Assembly: GCA_937973585.1 (NCBI GenBank)
Contig: CALJKN010000094.1
Location: 1-18,673, forward strand
Source of the DNA: an uncultured Helicobacteraceae bacterium
GTDB lineage: Bacteria; Campylobacterota; Campylobacteria; Campylobacterales; UBA6016
DNA length: 18,673 bases
Direction of reading: 5' to 3'
Shown here piece by piece: positions 1-7,277 of this stretch (positions within the stretch are counted from its first letter, which is position 1; each line of letters begins with the position of its first letter). The notes below the pieces were generated by a model, which saw nothing but the letters and a program-made list of their open reading frames with translations, did no database searches and was not told the origin of the DNA. The translations under genes were made by a program, and so were the position numbers.

Positions 1-1562
1 ATTCGATAGGGTATATGAGCCACGACGAAGGGTTCAATAGATTTTTTAGCTACCTTTCGCTGTTTGTGTTTTCGATGCTTGTCCTTGTAATGAGCGATAA
101 CTTTTTGGGTCTTTTTATCGGATGGGAAGGTGTCGGCCTTTGTTCTTGGCTACTTATCGGTTTTTGGTATAAAAAACCATTTGCTACATGGGCCGCAAAC
201 GAAGCATTTATCATGAACCGTGTTGCCGACCTTGGTATGCTTGTAGGTCTGTTTATACTGTTTTGGCAAATCGGAAGCCTCAAATATACGGAAGTTTTTG
301 CGGCGGTAAAAAGTGTAGATCCGACCGTATTGTCTATTGCGGCCGTATTTTTGTTTATCGGTGCTATGGGTAAATCGGCACAGTTTCCTTTCCATACATG
401 GCTTGCAGATGCGATGGAGGGTCCAACCCCTGTCTCTGCTCTAATTCATGCCGCTACGATGGTTACGGCAGGTGTTTATCTGATGGTCAGAAGCCACGAG
501 CTTTTTGCCCTTACGCCGGAAGTTAGCTTTTTTGTAGCATGTCTCGGTACTTTTGTTGCGGCATTTGCGGCAACTATGGGTCTTGTAAATCGAGATCTAA
601 AAAGAATTGTTGCATATTCAACGCTTTCACAGCTAGGCTATATGTTTGTTGCGGCAGGTCTTGGGGCGTACTGGATTGCGCTTTTCCACCTGATGACGCA
701 CGCATTTTTCAAAGCGCTTTTGTTCCTTGGCGCAGGCAATGTTATGCACGCTATGCACGACGAGCTTGATATCAAAAAAATGGGCGGCCTATATAAGCCT
801 ATGAGGGCTACTGCAATAATGATGATATTGGCCTCTATTGCACTTGCGGGTATATATCCGTTTGCCGGATTCTTTTCAAAAGATAAGATTTTAGAAGTTG
901 CCTTCGGCACTCACCACTACATACTATGGGCAGTGCTTCTAGTGACGGCGGTACTAACTGCATTTTACAGCTTTAGACTTATTATGCTTGTCTTTTTCGG
1001 CAAAGAGAACTATAAGGAGCATTTCCCGTCGCTTCACCCGCATGAGGCTTATTGGTATATGTTGGTTGCAATGTCTCCGCTTGCTATTTTGGCGGTTGTT
1101 GCAGGTTTCTTTGAACACTCTTTGGCGACTATACTTGAAAAAATTATGCCGATTTTTCATCCGCACATATCGTCTCAGACTGTTATGGCGCTAATTGCGG
1201 TGACAACCGTTGCGGTTGTTTGCTCGATAGCGTTTACAGTGTATAAATACAACAAAGGCGGCTTTAGCAAAGAGCTTGAGAGCACCTTTTTGTATAAGCT
1301 GTTTTATAACCAATACTATATTCCTGATTTTTACAACAGATTTCTGGTTGTTCCGTATACGAAACTTTCAGAGTTTGCATGGAAAAAAATAGACCTCAAA
1401 ATTATAGACTTTGTCGTCGATACGATAGCGCTTGTAATATACAAAAGCGGTGAGAAATCCAGAGGGATACAAAGCGGTAATCTTTCGTCTATGCTTAGAT
1501 GGATGGTTGTCGGTATTTTGGTCCTTATCGTTTTTGCAGCGCTTTACAGCCCGATAAAGTAA
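1..1562 (+). CDS. nuoL: NADH-quinone oxidoreductase subunit L (NuoL), 5' partial
   Basis: NuoL is the large distal antiporter-like subunit of respiratory complex I. It sits in the inner membrane and couples quinone reduction to proton translocation. The reading frame is open from base 3 (Ser-Ile-Gly-Tyr ahead of the first Met at 15), so the first Met is internal. About 519 codons are present, against roughly 610-640 residues for the family, so about 100 N-terminal residues lie outside the window. Visible hallmarks are the conserved stretch GKSAQFPFHTWLADAMEGPT with the following SALIHAATMVTAG, then RIVAYSTLSQLGYM and LMTHAFFKALLFLGAGN. Many transmembrane helices are present. The C-terminal part (from about base 1290) contains the amphipathic lateral-helix region and a last membrane anchor, as expected of NuoL and not of NuoM or NuoN. 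Its TAA overlaps a TAAGGA ribosome site for nuoM, 12 bp ahead of the next ATG, so the genes form an operon. Confidence 0.96.
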   Translation, partial: SIGYMSHDEGFNRFFSYLSLFVFSMLVLVMSDNFLGLFIGWEGVGLCSWLLIGFWYKKPFATWAANEAFIMNRVADLGMLVGLFILFWQIGSLKYTEVFAAVKSVDPTVLSIAAVFLFIGAMGKSAQFPFHTWLADAMEGPTPVSALIHAATMVTAGVYLMVRSHELFALTPEVSFFVACLGTFVAAFAATMGLVNRDLKRIVAYSTLSQLGYMFVAAGLGAYWIALFHLMTHAFFKALLFLGAGNVMHAMHDELDIKKMGGLYKPMRATAIMMILASIALAGIYPFAGFFSKDKILEVAFGTHHYILWAVLLVTAVLTAFYSFRLIMLVFFGKENYKEHFPSLHPHEAYWYMLVAMSPLAILAVVAGFFEHSLATILEKIMPIFHPHISSQTVMALIAVTTVAVVCSIAFTVYKYNKGGFSKELESTFLYKLFYNQYYIPDFYNRFLVVPYTKLSEFAWKKIDLKIIDFVVDTIALVIYKSGEKSRGIQSGNLSSMLRWMVVGILVLIVFAALYSPIK

Positions 1563-1574
1563 GGAAAAAAGCAG

Positions 1575-3107
1575 ATGGAACACATTTTATCAATATTGCT
1601 TCTCTTTCCGGCATTGGCAGCGGTTGCCGCCTCTTTTGTCTCCAAAGAGAACATTAAAAATTTCGGTATAGCCGCAACTTTTATTGAGTTTTTACTCACG
1701 ATTCCGGTACTAATAGGGTTTGATCCAAAAAATCCGGGGTTTCAGTTTACCGAAAAACTCCCGTTGATACCTGACTACGGTATATTTTATTATGTCGGTA
1801 TAGACGGATTCTCGGTCTATCTGTTGGCTCTTTCGACGTTTATATCGTTTATAGCCATAGTCGCTCTGGAAGAGCTAAAAAATATGAAAAACCTGATTGT
1901 TACCCTCCTATTTATGGAAGTGACGATGGTAGGGTTTTTTATAGCTCTTGATGCTATTGTTTTTTACATCTTTTTTGAGCTTTCCTTGGTTCCTATGCTA
2001 TATATTATAGGTTCATGGGGTTCTTACAAAAGGGTTTATGCCGCCGTCAAGTTTTTCTTGTATACCTTTACCGGTTCTCTTATTATGCTTCTTGGTATTA
2101 TCTACCTAGGGTTTGCATTTCATGAGGCAACAGGCGTATGGAGCTTTGCGATACCAAACTGGCATCTGCTAATTTTGCCGATGGATGTTCAAATTTGGGT
2201 GTTTCTGGCATTTTTTGCCGGTCTTGCAGTCAAGGTTCCGATGTTCCCTTTCCATACTTGGCTTCCGTACGCACACGGACAGGCTCCGACTGTCGGCTCT
2301 GTTTTGCTTGCGGCCGTACTGTTAAAAATGGGTACTTACGGCTTTTTGCGACTTAACTTTCCGATTATGCCGGATGCGTCGCTCTACTTTGTTACCCCTG
2401 TGGCGATACTTTCGCTTATAATGGTGGTCTACACGGCGATGATAGCGTTTGCCCAAAGCGATATGAAGCAAGTTATAGCATATAGCTCTGTTTCACATAT
2501 GGGTGTTATTATGCTTGGTATGTTTGCCCTAAACGTGGAGGGTATTTCCGGTTCCGTGTTCTTGATGATTAGCCACGGCATAGTCTCCGGTGCTCTGTTT
2601 ATGCTCGTAGGGGTCATCTATGAGAGACTGCATACAAAAGAGATGAACGAATTTGGTGGGATAACTACCGTGATGCCTAAATACGGTGTAATATTCGGCA
2701 TTGTGTTGATGGGTTCTGTCGGATTACCTCTTACTATCGGATTTGTAGGTGAGTTCTTGGCACTATTAGGATTTTTCAAAGTCTCCCCGGTGATGACTCT
2801 GATTGCCGGAACAACGATTATTTTGGGTGCAATATATATGCTAAACGTCTTTAGAAAATCGTTTTTCGGTGCTGTTACAAACTCAAAAGTGATAGAGTTA
2901 AAAGATCTATCTAAAAGAGAGTTGGCAGGACTGATTCCGCTTACTTTGCTTGTTATTATTCTGGGTATTTATCCAAAGCCGATACTTGAGCCGGCCGAGT
3001 CTAGCGCCAAAAAGCTGGTTGAATTGATGTTTAAGAAATCACAATCATTTGAGGCCAAGCTAAGCATTTTGGATTATAACTCTATAGCGGGAGGGACGGC
3101 TAAATGA
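1575..3107 (+). CDS. nuoM: NADH-quinone oxidoreductase subunit M (NuoM)
   Basis: NuoM is the second antiporter-like proton-pumping subunit of complex I. The 510-residue length is normal for the family. The residues expected for a proton channel are present: Glu135 in FFELSLVPM, Lys220 in AVKVPMFPFHTWLP, and Lys251 in LLKMGTYG, spaced as in the Escherichia coli protein. The sequence AHGQAPTVGSVLLA, just before Lys251, is a NuoM-type signature. The start at 1575 has AAGGA at 1561-1565 at suitable spacing. The last codons overlap nuoN by 4 bp (ATGA), with a strong GGGAGGG at 3089-3095 serving nuoN. No oddities were seen. Function and complex membership come from family knowledge; the motifs are read directly. 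Confidence 0.97.
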   Translation: MEHILSILLLFPALAAVAASFVSKENIKNFGIAATFIEFLLTIPVLIGFDPKNPGFQFTEKLPLIPDYGIFYYVGIDGFSVYLLALSTFISFIAIVALEELKNMKNLIVTLLFMEVTMVGFFIALDAIVFYIFFELSLVPMLYIIGSWGSYKRVYAAVKFFLYTFTGSLIMLLGIIYLGFAFHEATGVWSFAIPNWHLLILPMDVQIWVFLAFFAGLAVKVPMFPFHTWLPYAHGQAPTVGSVLLAAVLLKMGTYGFLRLNFPIMPDASLYFVTPVAILSLIMVVYTAMIAFAQSDMKQVIAYSSVSHMGVIMLGMFALNVEGISGSVFLMISHGIVSGALFMLVGVIYERLHTKEMNEFGGITTVMPKYGVIFGIVLMGSVGLPLTIGFVGEFLALLGFFKVSPVMTLIAGTTIILGAIYMLNVFRKSFFGAVTNSKVIELKDLSKRELAGLIPLTLLVIILGIYPKPILEPAESSAKKLVELMFKKSQSFEAKLSILDYNSIAGGTAK

Positions 3108-4588
3108 TGAGCCCTATCGAAATTAATTTTGCGCAGTTAAATCTCCAGACCCTTTATCCGGTATTTATAACAACACTTGGGGCTTTGGCCGTTTTAGTTA
3201 TAGATTTGATTAAGACTCCGACAAAAACATTTAATGCTATGTTCTCGGTTGCTATTGTGCTCCTTGCTTTATATACTCTTTTGGGGACACAGATTAATCA
3301 AATCGGGTTTTTCGGGATGATAACAACCGATGCTCCGGCTATAATTGGGCAGGCAATAATTCTTGTTGCGTCGGCTCTGTTTTTGCCTCTATCGCTTACG
3401 TCGCAGAGATTTCACGAGTATGAGTACTCCGAGTTTTTTGCCCTTTTTCTCTTTATGGTAACAGGTTTTCAGGTAATGGTTTCTACCGATAACATCATTT
3501 TGATGTTTATCTCTCTTGAGACCGCATCATTGGCATTGTATACGTTGATTGCTATGCATAACAGAGACAGATCTATAGAGGCGGCAATCAAGTACTTTAC
3601 AATGGGTGCCTTGGCAGCCGGATTTTTTGCCTTTGGTGGCGCATTATTCTATCTTGCTACGGGAAGTGTGAATCTCACTGAATCGTATGCAGCAATAGAG
3701 GCTTCAGGGGTTAAAAACTATGAGGCTCTACTGATTGCCCTTGTATTTTTGATAGGTGCTATCGGCTTTAAGCTATCAATAGTTCCTTTGCATACATGGA
3801 CCCCTGACGTTTACGAAGGTGCGAGTGCTCCGCTTGCCGGATATATGTCTATAGTGCCGAAAATCGCTACATTTGTATTGGCTCTTAGATTGTTTGAGTA
3901 TCTGGTAAGCATAGATGTCGAGTGGATAAAAACTATGCTTTGGATAGCTGCCGTAACTACCATGACAATCGGTAATATTCTGGCTCTCGTACAAGAGTCG
4001 GTAAAAAGGATGCTCGCATTTAGTTCGATTAGCCATGCAGGTTTCGGTCTTGCGGCCATCCTTATAGCGACAAACGAGGCAAATACCGCTCTGTTTATGT
4101 ACTGGGCGCTATTTATGTTTGCAAATCTGGGAGCGTTCACAATGCTTTGGATCTCCAGACATAAAAGCAAAATTTTCCACAACAGATTTGACCACCCGTA
4201 TACAAAATTTAGCGGGATGATTTATATTGCGCCGATTCCGGCTATTATTATGGCGATATTTATGCTTAGCCTTGCCGGTGTCCCTCCGTTTGCGCTATTT
4301 TGGGGTAAATTTTATATTTTGTCGGCAGCCGTCTCTTCCGGATACATTGGGCTAGCTTTGATTATGGCTCTAAACAGTGCCATAGCTGTTTACTACTATC
4401 TAAAACTGATAGTGTATATGTTTCTTAGGGAACCGTCTACAAGCAATAGAACGGTCTATATGCATAACGCTACTGCTCCGTTCAAATTTATTTTGGGGAT
4501 ATCGGCGGTTGCTTCGGTATTTTCTATAATCTTCATAAATGATCTGATGGTGGGTATTAGCTCTATTTTAAGATCTTCCGGTTTTTAA
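3104..4588 (+). CDS. nuoN: NADH-quinone oxidoreductase subunit N (NuoN)
   Basis: NuoN is the third antiporter-like subunit of complex I and is usually the last gene of the nuo operon, as it is here. The 494 residues carry Glu139 (FISLETASL), Lys163 (AAIKYFTMGAL), Lys223 (GFKLSIVPLHTWTPDVYEGA) and Lys253 (IVPKIATF), matching the charged residues of the family's proton path. The start overlaps the nuoM stop by 4 bp (ATGA). A second ATG follows directly, so initiation could be at 3104 or 3107. The ribosome site GGGAGGG at 3089-3095 fits either. A hairpin begins two bases after the stop. Confidence 0.96.
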   Translation: MMSPIEINFAQLNLQTLYPVFITTLGALAVLVIDLIKTPTKTFNAMFSVAIVLLALYTLLGTQINQIGFFGMITTDAPAIIGQAIILVASALFLPLSLTSQRFHEYEYSEFFALFLFMVTGFQVMVSTDNIILMFISLETASLALYTLIAMHNRDRSIEAAIKYFTMGALAAGFFAFGGALFYLATGSVNLTESYAAIEASGVKNYEALLIALVFLIGAIGFKLSIVPLHTWTPDVYEGASAPLAGYMSIVPKIATFVLALRLFEYLVSIDVEWIKTMLWIAAVTTMTIGNILALVQESVKRMLAFSSISHAGFGLAAILIATNEANTALFMYWALFMFANLGAFTMLWISRHKSKIFHNRFDHPYTKFSGMIYIAPIPAIIMAIFMLSLAGVPPFALFWGKFYILSAAVSSGYIGLALIMALNSAIAVYYYLKLIVYMFLREPSTSNRTVYMHNATAPFKFILGISAVASVFSIIFINDLMVGISSILRSSGF

Positions 4589-4590
4589 AA

Positions 4591-4616
4591 AATTTCGGGG
4601 CGCAAGTCCCGAAATT
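4591..4616. terminator. Hairpin terminator after nuoN, U-tract on the minus-strand side
   Basis: A perfect 9-bp stem, AATTTCGGG (4591-4599) with CCCGAAATT (4608-4616), encloses an 8-nt loop. For the nuo transcript it stands directly behind the nuoN stop, but the following bases (GCTTATTAATTCC) are a poor U-tract. Read on the minus strand, the same stem is followed by six T. It may therefore stop transcripts from both sides, and by the usual rules it is stronger for minus-strand transcripts. Confidence 0.7.
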
Positions 4617-4644
4617 GCTTATTAATTCCTCAATCTTGCATGTA

Positions 4645-4659
4645 GCCTAAGAATTAGGC
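4645..4659. repeat. Small inverted repeat in the nuoN-mnmG gap
   Basis: GCCTAA (4645-4650) and TTAGGC (4654-4659) form a perfect 6-bp stem around a GAA loop. It is not followed by a T-run. On the minus strand it overlaps the stop codon of the short open frame discussed in the findings. Its function is unknown. Confidence 0.4.
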
Positions 4660-4724
4660 CTTAATCGTAAGCACTCCCCCTTCACTAGTAGCTTTGAACA
4701 TCTCCGCTTTTTGCGTATCTGGTG

Positions 4725-4730
4725 TAAAAT
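4725..4730 (+). promoter_or_regulatory. Possible -10 box for mnmG
   Basis: TAAAAT lies 36 bp before the mnmG ATG. No convincing -35 hexamer is visible at 16-18 bp, which is common in Campylobacterota sigma-70 promoters. No strong Shine-Dalgarno sequence is visible before the mnmG ATG; GACGG at 4755-4759 is the best match. Confidence 0.3.
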
Positions 4731-4766
4731 GCGCTTTTAAAACTATGTAATATAGACGGTATTTTA

Positions 4767-6635
4767 ATGACACATAAATATGATTTGATTGTTGTAGGTG
4801 GCGGGCACGCCGGAATTGAGGCAGCTCTGGCCGGCGCTAAAATGGGTCTAAATACCCTGCTCGTTACTATTTTGATAGACAGGATAGGGGCAACAAGCTG
4901 TAATCCGGCGATAGGCGGATTGGCAAAAGGGCATCTGGTTAAAGAGTTAGATGCTTTAGGCGGATTTATGGGCGAAGTGACCGACAGGTGTGCGATCCAA
5001 TACAGAATACTAAATGATACAAAGGGGCCGGCCGTCAGAGGTTCGAGGGCTCAGATCGACATGGATGCGTATAATGCTTTTGCAAAAAATGTATGTCTAA
5101 ATACAGAAAATCTGGACGTGAAGCAAGACCTTGTCGTTGATTTGATAGTGGAGGCGGGGTCGGTAAAGGGTGTTGTCACGGAACTTGGAAACAGATATGG
5201 TGCAAAAGCGGTAATACTTACCACGGGGACGTTTCTAAACGGTCTCATCCATATCGGAGAGTTTAAAAAAGAGGCTGGAAGATTCGGCGAGTTTGCAGCA
5301 AAAGGTTTATCGGAGAGGTTAAGAGACTTAGGGTTAGAGGTTGGGCGACTAAAAACAGGGACATGCCCTAGAATCGATGCAAAAAGTATTGATTTTTCGA
5401 AGCTTGTCATTCAGGGCGGGGACGAAAAGCCGATACCGTTTAGCTTTAGAACCGACAAGGGTAATTTCAATCCAACCCAACTCCCGTGCTATATAGGCTA
5501 TACGAATCAAAATACCCATCAGATAATACGGGATGCATTTGATAGAGCTCCGCTTTTTTCAGGGCAGATTCAGGGGATAGGCCCCAGATATTGCCCTAGT
5601 GTAGAGGATAAGATCAACAGATTTGCCGACAAAGACAGGCATCACCTATTTATAGAACCGCAGACCAAAGATGCGGACGAATACTATATAAACGGCATGT
5701 CGACGAGTCTCCCGATTGATGTTCAGGTCGATATGATCAGGAGCGTTGAGGGGCTTGAAAATGCCGTCATAACCAGATATGGATATGCGATTGAGTATGA
5801 TTTTGTTCAGCCGACCGAGCTAAACCATACACTTGAGGCAAAAAAAATAGAGGGGCTGTATCTTGCCGGACAGCTAAACGGGACGACGGGATATGAAGAG
5901 GCGGCGGCTCAAGGTCTGATTGCAGGGATAAATGCAAGTTTAAAAATAAAAGGGAGAGAACCTTTTATAGTAGGGAGAGAAGAGGGTTATATCGGTGTAT
6001 TGATAGACGACCTCGTGACCAAAGGGACAAATGAGCCGTATAGGATGTTCACATCTAGGGCTGAATATAGATTGCTTCTAAGGGAAGATAATGCTGATTT
6101 GAGGTTGAGTGGCTACGGCTACAGTTTTGGGCTTTTGAGCGAAGAGTTTTATGCAAGGGTGATCCATAAAAAAGAGAGGATCGTGTCGCTTTTGGACTCT
6201 TTAGAAGAGAAATATTTTACCTCCTCAAAAGAGAATTTAGCCCTTTTGAGTGAGATGGGGGAGGAGCATATAAGCGATAAAGTTTTATATGTTAATCTGA
6301 TAGGTAGAAATAGTTTTGACAAGGAAAAATTATCAAAACTTATACCTGAGACTGTCGGGATGGATGACGAAATAAAAGAACTCATTTTGACCGAATGCAA
6401 ATATTATCACTACATAAAAAAACAACAAAAACAAATTGAGAAGATGCGAAGCTACATAAATGTAAAAATTCCGCTTAATTTTGTCTATGACGGATTGCCG
6501 GGGCTTAGCTTTGAAGTTACCGAAAAACTGAAAAAGATTCGCCCCCAAACCCTATTTCACGCATCCCAGATAAGTGGTGTTACTCCGGCCGCCATCGATG
6601 TTATCTTGATGTACGTCAAATTGATTAAAAAATAG
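4767..6635 (+). CDS. mnmG: tRNA U34 5-carboxymethylaminomethyl modification enzyme, FAD subunit (MnmG/GidA)
   Basis: MnmG works with the GTPase MnmE in the cytoplasm to install the (carboxymethyl)aminomethyl group on wobble uridine of several tRNAs, using FAD and a folate one-carbon donor. The 622 residues match the usual length of about 630. The FAD dinucleotide-binding loop VVGGGHAGIEAA is at residues 9-20, with GATSCNPAIGG at 41-51. The first family signature GPRYCPSVEDK (272-282) carries the Cys276 linked to catalysis, and the second signature AGQLNGTTGYEEAAAQG is at 367-383. The MnmE/tRNA-binding C-terminal domain follows. It stands alone between nuoN and the bc1 operon, and mnmE is not in view. 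The start is fixed by alignment of the Rossmann motif to the N-terminus, since the ribosome site is weak. Confidence 0.97.
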   Translation: MTHKYDLIVVGGGHAGIEAALAGAKMGLNTLLVTILIDRIGATSCNPAIGGLAKGHLVKELDALGGFMGEVTDRCAIQYRILNDTKGPAVRGSRAQIDMDAYNAFAKNVCLNTENLDVKQDLVVDLIVEAGSVKGVVTELGNRYGAKAVILTTGTFLNGLIHIGEFKKEAGRFGEFAAKGLSERLRDLGLEVGRLKTGTCPRIDAKSIDFSKLVIQGGDEKPIPFSFRTDKGNFNPTQLPCYIGYTNQNTHQIIRDAFDRAPLFSGQIQGIGPRYCPSVEDKINRFADKDRHHLFIEPQTKDADEYYINGMSTSLPIDVQVDMIRSVEGLENAVITRYGYAIEYDFVQPTELNHTLEAKKIEGLYLAGQLNGTTGYEEAAAQGLIAGINASLKIKGREPFIVGREEGYIGVLIDDLVTKGTNEPYRMFTSRAEYRLLLREDNADLRLSGYGYSFGLLSEEFYARVIHKKERIVSLLDSLEEKYFTSSKENLALLSEMGEEHISDKVLYVNLIGRNSFDKEKLSKLIPETVGMDDEIKELILTECKYYHYIKKQQKQIEKMRSYINVKIPLNFVYDGLPGLSFEVTEKLKKIRPQTLFHASQISGVTPAAIDVILMYVKLIKK

Positions 6636-6636
6636 G

Positions 6637-6659
6637 AAAAAAAAGCTTTATTTTTTTTT
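6637..6659. terminator. Weak A/T-rich hairpin after mnmG
   Basis: Eight A (6637-6644), the loop GCTTTA and nine T (6651-6659) could pair. The stem is all A-U, so it is thermodynamically weak, but the T-run sits right behind the mnmG stop and could act as a modest terminator. An equally good reading is plain AT-rich upstream DNA of the petA promoter. Confidence 0.35.
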
Positions 6660-6666
6660 ATAAATT

Positions 6667-6685
6667 TATAATTTTGAGATATAAT
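6667..6685 (+). promoter_or_regulatory. Promoter region of the petABC operon
   Basis: Two TATAAT boxes occur, at 6667-6672 and 6680-6685, in a T-rich tract that ends with TTTTATGC. The second lies 66 bp before the petA ATG, implying a leader of roughly 60 nt. No clear -35 box is visible. The leader contains an imperfect hairpin at 6700-6721, and AAGGAGA at 6741-6747 is a strong ribosome site for petA. Confidence 0.6.
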
Positions 6686-6751
6686 TTTATGCTTTACAAT
6701 TTGATAGCGCTTTGCTTCAAATAGGCTACTTTTTCATTTCAAGGAGATGTT

Positions 6752-7264
6752 ATGGCTGTTGACGAGTCAAAGAGGGATTTTCTGCTAGCAGCCCTCGGAA
6801 GCTTCGCCGGTATAGGCGGTGCTGCGGCGGTTTACGGTATGGTAAAAACTTGGGATCCACTTCCTAGCGTTGTTGCCGCCGGAGTAACCAAAGTTGACGT
6901 ATCCTCTATGCAGGCGGGAGAGATTAGAACCGTCGAATTCAGGGGAAAACCTGTGTATATACTTAAAAAAGCTCCGGATATGGTAGCTTGCAAAAACAAT
7001 TCAAACGTAAAAGTCGGAAACGATCAATATACTGTTGTTATTGCTATCTGTACCCATCTTGGGTGTATACCGGCATATGAGGCCGATAAAAAACAATTCA
7101 AGTGCGCTTGCCACGGCGGTGAGTTTGATATAAACGGCGGAAATACTTTTGGTCCACCTCCAAAACCGTTGGCTGTCCCTCCGTACAAAGTCGAAGGCAA
7201 TACAATCATGCTCGGTGAAGAGGGCGAAGAGTATAAAAAACTAGCCCCTGAGCTAAAAGCGTAA
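6752..7264 (+). CDS. petA: Cytochrome bc1 complex Rieske iron-sulfur subunit (PetA)
   Basis: PetA is the [2Fe-2S] subunit that takes the first electron from quinol at the outer face of the inner membrane and passes it to the cytochrome c subunit. In 170 residues it has an N-terminal hydrophobic anchor (about 10-30) preceded by SKRDFLL, a KR variant of the twin-arginine export motif. The Rieske boxes are CTHLGC (100-105) and CACHGGEF (118-125). Expected cluster ligands are Cys100, His102, Cys118 and His121, with the disulfide between Cys105 and Cys120. A Pro-rich loop (FGPPPKPLAVPP) follows. The Ser and Tyr that hydrogen-bond the cluster in mitochondrial-type proteins are Gly123 and Phe125 here. 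It is first in the operon, with a strong AAGGAGA site. Confidence 0.96.
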   Translation: MAVDESKRDFLLAALGSFAGIGGAAAVYGMVKTWDPLPSVVAAGVTKVDVSSMQAGEIRTVEFRGKPVYILKKAPDMVACKNNSNVKVGNDQYTVVIAICTHLGCIPAYEADKKQFKCACHGGEFDINGGNTFGPPPKPLAVPPYKVEGNTIMLGEEGEEYKKLAPELKA

Positions 7265-7277
7265 GGGAGGAGTATAA

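Noticed and set aside
3811..4182. 123-residue open frame antisense to nuoN
   Set aside because: Shadow of a conserved gene; Cys- and Arg-rich low-plausibility composition and no recognisable domain.
4589..4766. SRP RNA, 6S RNA or tmRNA in the nuoN-mnmG gap
   Set aside because: No SRP GGAAGC tetraloop motif, no long 6S-like duplex and no tRNA-like ends were found; only two short hairpins are visible.
5051..5410. 119-residue open frame antisense to mnmG
   Set aside because: Fully inside mnmG, with no motif or plausible promoter of its own.
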